Assembly: GCF_037975245.1 (NCBI RefSeq)
Contig: NC_092567.1
Location: 20,335,376-20,399,375 of the forward strand
DNA length: 64,000 nucleotides
Direction: 5' to 3'
Source of the DNA: Apostichopus japonicus
Lineage: Eukaryota; Echinodermata; Holothuroidea; Aspidochirotida; Stichopodidae
Both the position numbers and the translations under genes were made by a program. The notes beneath the pieces were generated by a model. It did not search any database. It was given only the letters and a program-made list of their open reading frames with translations, and was not told the origin of the DNA. Each line of letters starts with the position of its first letter. Position 1 is the first letter of the stretch. Below, in pieces: positions 49,048-61,029 of this stretch.

Positions 49048-52000
49048 CTAGTCATCGGTGGCTTGAGATATTGGATGACAATTTATCGTTTTGCAAGCGA
49101 TTATTGCGCGACTAGGGCCAAGTGGGAGATAGAAATATGGTGAAGGGGATTCCCCCTTGGCGAACTCCAGGCATGCGTACTGAAGACTAACACCAGGGCA
49201 ACCTAACCCATCTACATCTAACACACCATGCAGACCAGTGAAAAGGAGATTTTGGCCTCGGATGAGAGGTATGGCCTTATCCTCTTCCGAAAGTACATCA
49301 GGTTGATACTGCGCACGCGTCATGACACCACTGGTAGCATTGGAGAGGAATAGACCGATCCGCCAGAGATCGGTACCATATATGGTATCTGTGTCGTTAA
49401 ATGGCTCGATGTTCACTTTAAACGCCACTTCGTAACCTTTACCTTCAAGCACCCTCTCATTAGTCACATTCCATTTTAAGCACCGCAGCCAGGCCGTCGG
49501 TGGTGGAGGTAGTGGTTCTCGATCTGCAGAGTAGAGACGACGGCAAAGAGATTTTTTTTTTTTTTTTAAAGACGGTTTTACCCACTGAAATTCATCAGTC
49601 AGATTTTCTGTCAGATGAAGCAATTAACTTCATTAACAATTTCCGCAAGTCATTCCGACCACGTCCTTTGGGGGGATGTGGGGGGGGGGTGAGGTCAGCG
49701 AGTGCAAAACGTAACACCTCTGCCCTCGTCAACCATCAAAAATCAGGCAAATGTCAAGTTGCTCACATTTGTTTCCTTCCCGGTGAATATCCTCTCACCT
49801 CCCCCTCCGCCAGTCTCCCAACAACCCTTCCTCCACCCCCTCGTTGTTGGAGTACGTTTTAAACTCTAACAATTGCCTCAATGTTGAAAATGTATTGTAA
49901 AGGTCAACTAGTACACTACTGTAGGTAAATGATTGTCTGCAGGGGGTTGGAGCCCGGGGGTACTGGTGGCACGTGCCCCCCTCCCCACTACCCACTTTTT
50001 TTTCCAAAATAGCAAATGTGCCCTACTGGCAAATAAAATGTGCCCCTTTGATGAAGAACTGTCTTTTGGATATCTTAAGCCTTTGTTAATTTTAATATTT
50101 TAATTTAATTATTTACTTTGAGTCTGTACATGCTTACTTTTAAAATGGCATCCCATATCTTTTTGTAGCACGGTTAACAATAAACAATCTCAATAAATAA
50201 AAAAAAAATCAATGTTGCAGCACACCATAAATAGTATTGATAGCATACTAACACACCATATATATATTTAAGTGTTACGGCCGGTCATGTGTATCGGTTT
50301 ATAGCATAACGAGTGATGGTTGTGGAATGAGAAAGTGCCCCTCTGATGTTGTGCCCCCCCCCCTACTTTTTGGAAGCTTCCTATACCCAATGATTGTCTG
50401 TGACCGTTTTCGGTGTTACTATAGTAGCATATCTGACCGGAAAAGGAAAGTTGCTGGTATACTCACTGATACATCGTATAATGCGGCAGGTCACTACTTT
50501 TCTCTTGTTTTCATTATTGGATATTTCGAAATTTGGCACAGAGTCAGCAGACTTCGCGATTGTTACACACAGATACCGATAATCACCGCAACCGATGGCG
50601 CTGAGATCAAACTGTGTCGTAATCAGCGGGAAAACAAGAGTACGTCCTGGGATAATGTCGGGTGAATGTAAGGCGTCGGACTCGTCTAAGATCTGAGGAT
50701 TGAAGCCGATCTTTTCGTTTTCGTGGTCACCATAGTAATCTCGGCTACCGTAAATGGCAATCCGCCATAAATTCGTTCCTCCTATGATCTCTTCGCTGTT
50801 CTCTTGTACATCCACCGATATATTGAGGCGTATACCAATTGGTTCGTTGAGTCGGAACCTTTCGAGCATCATGACGTCCCATCGGACTTGTTGAAAAGAT
50901 AGGTGAACCTTATCTGAAACTGTGTAAAGTAAAAAGGAAAGGATCATATTTATATACAGACCATATATATTCTTATAGGCCTGTATTATAATAGTTGAGT
51001 AGTTCATTGGTGACAAAGATTCAGTGCTGCGGCATGCACTCGAGACCGGTCGAGTCCTGGCACACGAGACCAAGTTATATTTGCATTTGAGACCAAGATG
51101 GCTAATCTGCGTCTCGGGGACGGAGGTGACGGGACCCGAGACTCGAATCCGGTCCCTACACTCGACGTCCTGGCACACCGTAAGACCAAGACCAAGACCA
51201 AGCCATTTTGTATTCAAGCCCAAGATGACCAACTTGTGGCCGGGAAGCGAACAAGGCCGAAGCAATAATTCTGAGATATTATCCAATTGTTATGCATAGA
51301 AGGAAATTTAAAAAGGAACATGTGATAAAAAATTCCGACTTCACCAATTTCAAACTACATCCAGCTAGAGCAGTTGCGTAGCTAGAGGTTTTTGCGCCCG
51401 GGTGCAAGAGTAGAATATTGCGCCCGCCCCCACTACTGAAAGAAAAATAAATTGCGCGCGATAATTTTTGGTTATAATTTTCGGGCAAGTCGTTACATCC
51501 TCCCCCCCTTCCCCTAAATCAAATTGTGCTCCTACGCCTATGTTATTTCCACCTTTCGAAATCTAATGCCTTGGAACTGTATACTAAAATACCCGAAATT
51601 TCCGTAACATGTAGTCATTACAGAATACAGAACAAAATAAAAAGAAAAGAGAAAACGGTCGAAATGGACTGAAAAGAAATCACAATCTACAAATTTGCTA
51701 ATAAAATGAACTACATTCAGTTCAGATTCTTATTAGTAACTGGAAAATATTCATGCCTGACGACGTACATCAATTTCATATTTTTTCTAAAAAGCGCTTA
51801 TTTTTTTTACTCTCATTCTCCCATTTTAGCGCCCCCTTAACCCGGCGCCCGGTGCAAGTGCCTTCCCTTGACCCCCCTAGCTACGCCACTGAGTTTGAGT
51901 GGTTACAATATATAACTATGGACATATATGATTGCTGAATAGTCCCTATACACAGATTACTATTCATATACAAAAGGTGTGGCCTGTCATGGCGCAATTC

Positions 52001-55000
52001 AATTGTCACTTAGCTGTGGCTGGATAAAAGCTGTGTCACTCGTTTCATCGAGCAACTCTCACGTTTTACGAATATTTGGGGCCACACCTGTATACATTGT
52101 ACGTGGACGGGAGTGTTCCGGGCGCAAACTTCGTCTGTGTTGCATATTATAGTCAGGGAGTGGCAGCTCCCTGGTATGTAGTTACCTATGAATGAAATTA
52201 CGCTTTACTTTTATCCGAATTCCAAGTTCCGCGACACACACCACCCCCTCTCCCACCCCTTCCACTGCCTCCATTTTAAGATAGGTAGTAATATGTACAG
52301 AATCCTAACTCAAAACACATTTGAACTTTAAAGACATGCATTTGAAGACTCGCCCCAAACCGCGTGCGGCCATCTGAAAAAAAAGTTAACTTTCTGTTGC
52401 TTGCAAGTGACGTTTTGTTCGTGTCGCTACAAAATGCAGACAGTAATGAACGTGATACCTTTGTTAGCTTTAGCTGGACCTGAGATGTCCATCGCTGTAT
52501 CGTTTATACACCGTGCTGTGGGTATTGACCGAAGCTGTTTGTACTGACTGTACACTAGTGTATAATTAACAACGATAGCAAGCTGTGTGTGTATTTTCTA
52601 GGATCGATGGTGGTGTCTAACACTTCTGTTACACCTCATTCGAAACTAGGTCAGATTACCGGCATTAGACGTTTCTTTTTGCGCGAGTCTTCACACCCTT
52701 TAAAGAAGAAAGCCCGGACAGACTTACCAGGTGGACATTCTCCCAAGGTTTCAAATCTGACCGCGACACGTTGACAGCGTGCTGCCTTTGTTAACTCACA
52801 AAAGCTGTCGTACTGAACACTGTTGTTCCCACAAACGACGCCACCAAGAATCTCAGGCGGAGGACACGACTCGAAACAAGTTGGCGGCAAATCTGGGAAT
52901 GAAGAAAGGGCGGGAGTTTTCGTTCTTACAATTTATTGTCAGCAGTATTTCATCATTTGGTACTTTTGAAATACAACTTTTCTTCGACAGGGACGTAGCC
53001 AGGGGGGAACAGGGGGAGCGACTGCTCCCCTCTTTCAGTGTCGAAAAAATGTTAAAAATTGTTGTTTTTTGAGCAAGATATTTCGTCAGTGCCCTTTTGA
53101 TCTTGAATACTCGTCAGCTCCGTTAACTCGATTATTATCGTAGTAACATTCAGGCCTACTGATTCAGCAACTTACTACGTTTGGCAGATGCATATAGCTA
53201 AATTTAACCTATAGCCTATTACAAGCCTACAGTTGACCACTGCGCAATAAAATACATATTGCCTACCTAACCGCACTCGATGGAGTGTTACGAACCGTAT
53301 GCACAACGACGTCGACAACGTTCGTTCTCATCCTTTCTATGATTCGTCCTAAGTTGTTGAACGAACAGCATGTTATGAAGCTAAGCTAGCAATCGTACGT
53401 GATACGCACTTCCTATTAATAATGATTACACTGCTAATACACTGCGATAACGAAGTCCAGATATTGGACAATAAACCAAAATCATCCTACTGGGAATTTT
53501 TTTTAAAAGAGCACAATGTTTGTCTTTCTGATCATATAATAAGTAAAAGAACATTTAAAAGAATTCAAACAGGAAACAAAATCTGCTGATAATATGATAT
53601 CATATGAAAATGATGAAACTGGCAAAACATTGCACCAGATCGCATCTAAGGACCTTCAATTTTTCAAAAATATCTCATGGACACCCCCTCCCTTTAGACC
53701 CCTCCCCCATATCAATTACAAAATGTGCTCCCCTTTCAAATTCCTGGCTACGTCGCTGCTTTTTCGATACGTGTAATAATGCCCATCATCATAATAGTAT
53801 CGGTGTCTGGTCACTGTCAAAGGTCAGGAGGTAACTCTAGACACGCTAGGGCGTGTGTGCAGATACCATATATACTTACCACTCTCGGTTTCCATGGTAA
53901 TGTTTGGCCGTAGACATTCGCGTCTTCGGCAGGCGACGATACTGCCGAACACGATGCCAGCTCTCAGTTCGAAATTGACCGGTGAATCCCTGTCCCTTGC
54001 AAGTTCGACGCAGAAGAAGGCGACAGCGCCACATCCGATCTGGCTTATATCAAACCGAGCCTGTAGATTTTTGAGTTTCAACATATTCCCTTTCTCCGCT
54101 CTCTTAGAGGCTTGCTTTGTCGTCAAGATTTGGTTGACGTATCCATATTTATCGCCATAACCATCCTCCCATTCACTGCCGAAAATGCCAACTTTCCATA
54201 AATTCTTACCGCTTACCGAATCGCTACCTTTTGCTAATTCCGCGAAAACGTTGAGAGTGATGGCGCTCTTTGCATCTAGTTTTGCTTTGGGGACTTTCAC
54301 ATCCCATTCGAAAGAATCCAGAGTTACAACAGTTCCTGTGGAATCGACAAAATATAGGCCCTATGATTATTAGTAAGAACAAAATGGACAGTGTCACCGT
54401 TTTGAACGATTCGCTTTTTTCAAAAATTTTCTCTTGAGTTATGTGTCCCTGCAGGGGAACCCAAGTTCCGGACAACGTTTTTTTTTTTTGCGAACGATGT
54501 TATTAATTTACACAGACACAAACCCACGTAGGCTATATCATCTTTGTTTAGCTTGTATGATTGAAAACTTTGATGATAAACAACTCCCACCAAAATAGCT
54601 ATAGCAAAATCATCATGACTCCGATTGAGAGAACCAAAAGTTAAATGTCGCGTCTGGCGGCAGATATCATTTCAATAATAAATGATAGGATATATAGTGA
54701 GACTAGTATCGGATAACCTTTTACGTTCTCTCTTTAATTTCTTTCTATTTTTTGTTCACTATTTTCAAGGCAGATTGTTAACATATTGCTGAGGCTTAAA
54801 TCATCACCATCCCATCACTTTAGTCATGGGGTTAATAGCCCCAAATATGTTAGATTTCAAATTTCAAGCATTTTTGCAAAACCCATCTCGATAGTACAGA
54901 AAATAAACTTTGTACTAAGTAATGAAGAAAACATTACCTGAATTGAGCACGCGTGGCGTGATGAAGTCATAATTGGACTTGATCAAGTAACGACATATTG

Positions 55001-57960
55001 TGCACGATGAAATTGAAATTGTGTACGGGATATCTCACAATGGTATAGAAGCATTCAATTATATGTTTGGGGGCGTTGTCCATAACCGCACTTATATCTC
55101 TATCACAAAGAAAAATGATGATGGATTTGTTTGTGTCTTCTAAAACAACTTTTGGTTGCTATCAAGTTAAAACCATGAAACAACATTTAATACATGCCAT
55201 GAACCTTTTTCCTGATTTAATCTATTTTACTATTTACATACTTCTTAATTTGTTTTGGACTATATGCGTTTTGGGCTTATTTTTTTTTAGTATCGTTCAG
55301 TTTAGTACGGGTGTTTTTTTTATATTGTTGCTTTTGGCTTTTACATTTTTTGCCTTATTGGTTCTATATATTTAATATTTTGGTTTTTTGTTACTATTTG
55401 TTTTCAGGTTTTACATTTTGTAAAGCGCTTTGAGCAGCTTTGCTGATTATGCGCTATATAAAAATTACTTATTATTTTCTCCATTTTTGTAAATGTGCAA
55501 ACCGACTGTATCAATAAGGATTTTAGCGTGCCGTGCCGGCGGCGACACGCACCATGGCATATAACAGTGTGAAGCTATACCAAGAAAACATATCTTACCG
55601 ACGTCACATGGTCCATCCTTTACTTTGACCAAATCGGGTGTATTTCGACATCCAGCAAATCCCTCGAGTTCACATTCGTTGTTGTAAGAGTTCCCGTCTG
55701 AACCGCATACGGGTGCATAGCGCGCCGTACAATCAACGAAGCAGTCTTGCGCTGAAAGGAAACAACAGTTCAGGTCAAAGGTCAAATATAAATCGTTTTC
55801 TCTTTAACGAGCAGATGAAGAATGATATGACGTAAGGTATAAATATGAATCCAAATGTCTCTACTTCAGGAAGCAAGAAAAAAAATCGATTAAAACAAAT
55901 ATGGGGGAAAAAAAGGGATTTTTGCCGAAAAGTATATAGGAAATATTAAGTTATGGTTTTTCAAGAGCAATGTTTCTTCAATTAGACGGAAGTTTGTCAT
56001 TGAAGCAGAAAAACCTGTTAATATTATTACAGCTTGGCGGGAATTTCTGGATTAATTATTCCTGTTTTGTTTCTTACTTTGAAAAAAAAATACTAGCACT
56101 CGCGTGATAAAAATTATTGTCAGGTAAATACCTCTTCCAATTTTCTACAAAAAGAATTTATGAAGGAAATAGGTCTACATATTTGTAGAAGACCGCAACA
56201 GTTAGAACCTTTTTACGCCCATGGGGTCAAATTCCCTCTTATCTATCTAGACCTGGGTTTCCCTAACTATATCCCCCGACCCCCCACCCCCTCCCCCACA
56301 CGAACCCCCTGTTGATGTCAGAGTTGTCCACGAACCCCCAACTTTTCGAGACACGATCTGAGTCATTATTATACTATAATAAGCATAACAGTGCTCCGTA
56401 AAAGATCAAGTTCATAGTGTAATATTGAACTGGTATATCATGTTTAAACAGACTAGCGATTGCATGTTGTCACTCAACAACAATTTTCAAGCATGAATTT
56501 ATGCTAACTTTGCTTTGTGTCGGGCAAAATGGAGGTCATCTGGAATTTCCAAAATAATAATAATTACTTTGGCCAACCTTTCAGTTACTTTCTCAGCTCT
56601 TTATCGTCATGACGTACTGTCATGGGTACACCAACTTCACCTAAGGAATGCGGCCTGTGTCTGTTTCATAATTCAGTTTCTTACATGCACGGTACGGTAC
56701 TACTATGACAACATATGCTTATGGAACGCGAAAAGAGTTTGTCGATAGGTACGACTTTTGTACATTACTAAATTATATCGATATATCAGATTTTAGTTCA
56801 ACAAAAAGTACTACGGTACTCTAGTTTAGACTTCCAGAAACGTCGCACGAACCCCTGGGATGGATTCACGCACCCCCTAGGGGTTCATGCACCCCAGTTA
56901 AGGAACCCTATGATCAATATAGACTATTAAAGATATTCACCTGTCCTTTCGTTCCTCTCAATCACATTTTCGAAATATTCACAGTTGAAATTGTCAGAGG
57001 CTGTAACCTAACTGAACTTGAGGCTACAATGGTGTGACGTCATAATGTTGCAGAATTGACAGCAATATTACAGATAAAATGGAAATTGAATGCAATTTGA
57101 CTAGGATGTTTAGAATATGTTCTTGCTCTCATTATCAAAACAAAATTCAGTACTATTCTTTCAACAGCTCGTGAAATTCGTTAGTTATAATTTGATGACC
57201 ATTTTTCAGTGTTTCATATTAGATATGTCACCCCTATATATAACTAGTATTCTGACAATGACAATTTTATCACTACACCTTATACGCTTAAAACAGGTGC
57301 ACACTGTCAACCTTTAACACAACTGTCTGAACACGTGGTTATACACTATCGAGTATGCATGCGGATTGTATAGTCCCTATATAAAGCATGCACAGAACTA
57401 AACTCCATTCATTTTTGTGACTTAAAATTCGCCCTTTGACCTCACATACACAGACAAAAAAATGCTCGACTCACTTCCCCAACTCCCCTTTGCACCCACC
57501 CACCCAACCACCCATCCCATCCAACCCCTTTCCCATCTCTGCCGTAAGAACTGACGAGTTTATCCAGCTTTTGGCCAGGCTCTGACGGAGTGGATTGGAT
57601 TTCTGATACTCCAAGTGTAAGCACAGAAACGCACACGCAAACATGTACGCACGCACTCTATCGAACACGCAAAATGCCCGGATTTTGTAGAAGGTGGTTA
57701 TTACTGTATTTAAATAGATATAAAGCCAGGCAGAATGCGGGGGTAAAATGTGAAACCTTTCAGAAACTTTAAATACCACACAAAGTTATATGCGGAACAA
57801 CCGAGTTGATTTGTCGAAGCATATATGATAGCACTGATAAAACTATAGATATGAAAAAGGTTCCTTTTTATTTAATTGTATATTTACCTATTTCACGGAT
57901 GACAGCTGTAACGGCCGTCGAAGTTAACAGAATAACAGCGAGAACACATAGATACTTCAT
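49048..57960 (-). CDS. Secreted Kazal-domain protein with three copies of the module (right copy)
   Basis: Minus-strand exons in order: 57888-57960, 55599-55751, 53880-54335, 52728-52892, 50467-50919, 49048-49523. They join into 591 codons plus stop, all introns phase 1. Layout: signal peptide, Kazal 1, module A, Kazal 2, module C, module D; module B is missing. Kazal 1 differs from the left copy by one residue (Arg71 to Gly). Module C is two codons longer than on the left. The C terminus is six residues longer (QATDD after the shared HPIS, plus upstream length change), because the left copy has TAA where this one has CAA. The 771-bp MITE at 52988-53758 and the TTAA MITE at 52332-52699 lie in its introns, the latter about 30 bases from the exon-4 donor. 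The frame is intact, so it looks functional; expression cannot be judged. Confidence 0.85.
51371..51890 (-). mobile_element. G-rich TIR MITE, right-arm counterpart
   Basis: Mirror of 6572-7089. Ends CAGTTGCGTAGCTAG and CTAGCTACGCCACTG are near-perfect inverted repeats. Confidence 0.6.
52332..52699 (+). mobile_element. TTAA-target MITE, right arm only, next to a Kazal exon
   Basis: Same family, with TTAA at 52328-52331 and 52700-52703. It lies about 30 bases from the exon-4 splice donor of the right Kazal gene; the donor itself is intact. The left arm lacks it, although the flanks there also differ by a short indel, so the empty site is not perfectly clean. Confidence 0.75.
52988..53758 (+). 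mobile_element. 771-bp TIR MITE, right arm only
   Basis: TIR CAGGGACGTAGCCAGG / CCTGGCTACGTCGCTG. It lies in the intron between modules A and Kazal 2 of the right Kazal gene. The left arm (about 4771) lacks it. The flanks look like a degenerate target duplication (TTCTTCGA / TTTTTCGA). Confidence 0.65.
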
Positions 57961-58125
57961 GATGCTCGAACTCAATGATCTTTGTCTTCTTCCGTAGCTT
58001 GATGGATCGTCAGTGCTGTGGTTCACACACACAAGACAACACACAAAATGGGAGAAGAAGAGGGATTCCTTAGAGCGAGTCTGTATCACAGCTTATTCAC
58101 TGATCAGATTATCTCTATCACTCGG

Positions 58126-58135
58126 TATATATATA
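58126..58135 (-). promoter_or_regulatory. Possible TATA box of the right Kazal gene
   Basis: TATATATATA about 165 bases upstream of the minus-strand ATG at 57960, mirrored in the left arm. Conservation with the left copy is the only support beyond composition. Confidence 0.4.
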
Positions 58136-58298
58136 CTGTACAAGCAATAAGGTCGTAGGTCGCACCGGAGGTAGCCTATCGTCATTTTTTTTACAAAATG
58201 AGCTACAGAATAAAACTGATATTTCCAGTTACCGGCAGAATTTCAAATAAATATATACCGTGTACGTCATGACAACGATGAAAAGGTTATCCGTTTAA

Positions 58299-58640
58299 AG
58301 GCATTGAAGTCTCGCCCAAACCGCGTGCCGCGCTCTGAAAGGGTAAACTTACCGTTTTCTTCTTGTTGCTACAAAATGCAGACAGTAATGAAACGTGATA
58401 CCTTGTTATCTTTTATCTATACCTGAGATGTCCATCGCTGCTATGCACACTGTGTTGTGGGTATTGACCGCAGCTGTATGTATTGACTGTACACTAGTGT
58501 CTAATTACCGACGGTAGCAAGCTGGGTGTGTGTATTTTCTGGGATCGATGGCGGTGTCTAACACTTCTGTTACACCTCTTTCGAAACTAGGTCAGATTAC
58601 CGGCATGAGACGTTTCTTTGCGCGCGAGTCTTCACACCCT
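58299..58640 (+). mobile_element. TTAA-target MITE at the outer end of the right arm
   Basis: Same family (342 bp), bounded by TTAA at 58295-58298 and 58641-58644. Only its first part aligns with the left arm (112-183), so the arm boundary lies within this element. Confidence 0.75.
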
Positions 58641-58649
58641 TTAAGTTCC

Positions 58650-59489
58650 GAGAAATATTACATCAGTGAATTTGGCCGATAGAATCAGGGTGACACCAAT
58701 ATAGCTCACATTTATAGAACCAGGGAAAGCAACTAGGATTATTATTTTTGTTTTGAAAGAAAAGTCACCCCAGATAGACACGGGAAATCAAGCAACTTGG
58801 ATTCGCCCTGTGGCGTACCAAGAATAGTTGGCACCCGGGCGGAACCTTCCTTTTTCACCCCATGCAAGGGATGCCGTCCTGGGTAGGGGTGTATAATGGG
58901 ACAAAGTTTCGGGAAATGGAGGGGTGGGGGCGGGTTAATAAGGTTATATATCTGAAGTGAATACGTGGCAGTCAACGGTGGGGATTATAACACACCTGGT
59001 CCGTCACCTCCCCCCCCCCCCAAAAAAAACATGTCTGTATAGCCTAAGGCCTAGAAATCTTAGTATACGTTGGGGAAAAAACACCAAAAAACGTGACATT
59101 ACCATGGCGTAACCTATCAAAGAATTATTATGTATCACATGATGTATCACAATTTCCGGCTGCCAACATATTGACTGCAATCTTATTTAGAATAGCAATG
59201 ACACACGGTTCAGTGTGATATGAGTCATTCGGTTTCCTAAAATTACTAAGGAAGTGAAGTCAGGCCATTTCCTAGCATTTATACCAGAATTGTTTATATA
59301 TTTTTTTGTTAAATTTTCCTAGATGGTCCCTAGATGGATCGATCATGCCGATGGTCGCTGGATTCGGTACATGATCTATGGGAGACGTGGCTCCCTTTCT
59401 AGCGATAAATCGATATGTATACGGGAACAGAGGGTAAATACTCTCAGGTCATTCACATCGACACGAACTTTTGGTTAAATTTTACTGCA
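58650..59489. other. Right flank without recognisable genes
   Basis: Past the arm boundary I see only short unconnected open frames and C/A runs (around 59010-59030). No splice-linked coding signal or known repeat was found. Confidence 0.5.
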
Positions 59490-59615
59490 TGGGGTTGCCA
59501 TAGACATTACCGATGTAGGCTGATATGAAGCTATAAACAGCTACTGCAGGGCTGCCATAGACAGTACCGATGTAGGCTGATATGAAGCTATATACGGCTA
59601 CTGCATGGGGCTGCC

Positions 59616-60866
59616 CAGGGCCTTCTTAACGCATGGGCCCACTGGGCCCTGGCCCAGGGCCCCGCGATGTCAGGGGCCCCGCAATCACAGTAACCCCGTG
59701 TCTTAATCTGGGAGGAAAACTTATTGAATATGCCACTATGCCTGATTGAATCGATACTTGACAACTTGTGACGAGAGTTGGTGAAACACTTGAGAGTTTG
59801 ACATTAAATATTCAAATCTGAGTTGGCAACCCTGGAATATACAATGCCCCGAAGGCTTACACAGAGAAACTGTTACTCCGTAACTATAAGAAAGAGGAAA
59901 TTGCCTCAGCCACGAAAGGCATAAAATTTGAAAACCGTGGGCAATACCTTACTACCAAACCTAAACAAAAGTAACCACCACTTGTGTTCAAGGTCACCTT
60001 TACACCCCATATCAAAACCACGCATTTGAAGAAAAAAAAACACTTTAGAAACATTGGCACTTAATCTCGCAACACGCAACAATTATCCAAACTGTTTCCA
60101 AAAGAACCGATTCTAGCCTACAATAGGGCCCAAAATCTCAAAGATTTACTTGTTAACTCAAGGTTTCGTACTAACGAAGAATCAGCTGACTCTCAAGGTT
60201 CACACGAAGCTCTTTTAGATGCTCTTATATAGCTGCACCATGAGTCCATAAAAACTTGTGCACAGAAAATATATGCATTTTGAGAATGAGACGCCCAGGC
60301 CGAATATAAATTATTTAAAGGCTACTACTGATGAAGCTCCTCCTATGAAGTTTGAAAGCAGAAACCGGTCTAGTTGGTCATAAGAACCTACGCTAGTCTC
60401 TCCTACTATTAACAGTACACTCAATTCACCTAATAGGTGCAATTATGTTTCACCATGAGGAGCATGCTATAAGTTCATGTTACTCGGGCCCTCCCTTAAA
60501 AATAATTCATGTTCTTGGCGACTACGTTGCGTTAGATAGTGTAAAACCGCCTACACCTCCCTCTCAGTTGAAAGACTCAACACAAGGGTGTTACAAATGG
60601 TAAGTCCAGTATTGTTAGGGAAGGGATGGAGGGCAACTGGAAGATTTCTCTTCTATAATGTATTTCATTTTTTAGATATATGTTATTCAGCTAAAGTTTT
60701 ATACTTTATGCGCGACATAGGGAGGGGTGGTAAATGCAGGCATGTCTATGCTTGAGCGATTGTCAAGGATGTCAATTTTTCACGCAACTTTTTTCGAACT
60801 CACTTGATTGATGGGCCCCGCTCCATTGCCGGGCCCAGGGCCCGGTGATCACTTAAGACGGCCCTG
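59616..60866 (+). mobile_element. hAT-like element, 1251 bp
   Basis: TIR CAGGGCCTTCTTAACGC / inverse CAGGGCCGTCTTAAGTG, with GGGCCC-rich subterminal sequence. Target duplication GGGCTGCC (59608-59615) / GGGCTACC (60867-60874), 8 bp with one mismatch. It contains a Penelope-like fragment instead of a transposase. Confidence 0.75.
59850..60400 (+). mobile_element. Penelope-like fragment nested in the hAT-like element
   Basis: Broken frames include KVTFTPHIKTTHLKK and, frameshifted, LFPKEPILAYNRAQNLKDLL, resembling the region between reverse transcriptase and GIY-YIG endonuclease in this class (recalled pattern). Downstream, GATGAAGCTCC...GAAACCGGTCTA at about 60331-60374 recalls the typical 3' motif. 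Degenerate. Confidence 0.45.
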
Positions 60867-61029
60867 GGGCTACCATAAACAGTACCGACGAAGGCTGATA
60901 TGAAGCTATATACAGCTACTGCATGGGGCTGTCATAGACATTACCGATGTAGGCTGATATGAAGCTATATACAGCTACTGCATGGGGCTGTCATAGACAG
61001 TACCGATGTAGGCTGATATGAATCTGTAA

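Larger units (their letters stand above)
33725..58372 (-). repeat. Right arm of the inverted duplication
   Basis: Reverse complement of 112-22876. Right-only blocks include 39770-43812 (TIR transposon), 43911-44221 (SINE), about 44496-44867 (unidentified filler), 52332-52699 (MITE), 52988-53758 (MITE), about 56915-57057, and an expanded VNTR at 46370-47085. Arm homology stops at about 33725 on the inner side and about 58372 on the outer side. Confidence 0.9.
59490..61025 (+). repeat. 59-bp minisatellite split by a hAT-like element
   Basis: Units contain ACCGATGTAGGCTGATATGA and GCTACTGCATGGGGCTG with a period of 59 bases (for example at 60923 and 60982). Two or more units lie before 59616 and three after 60866. 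Confidence 0.8.
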
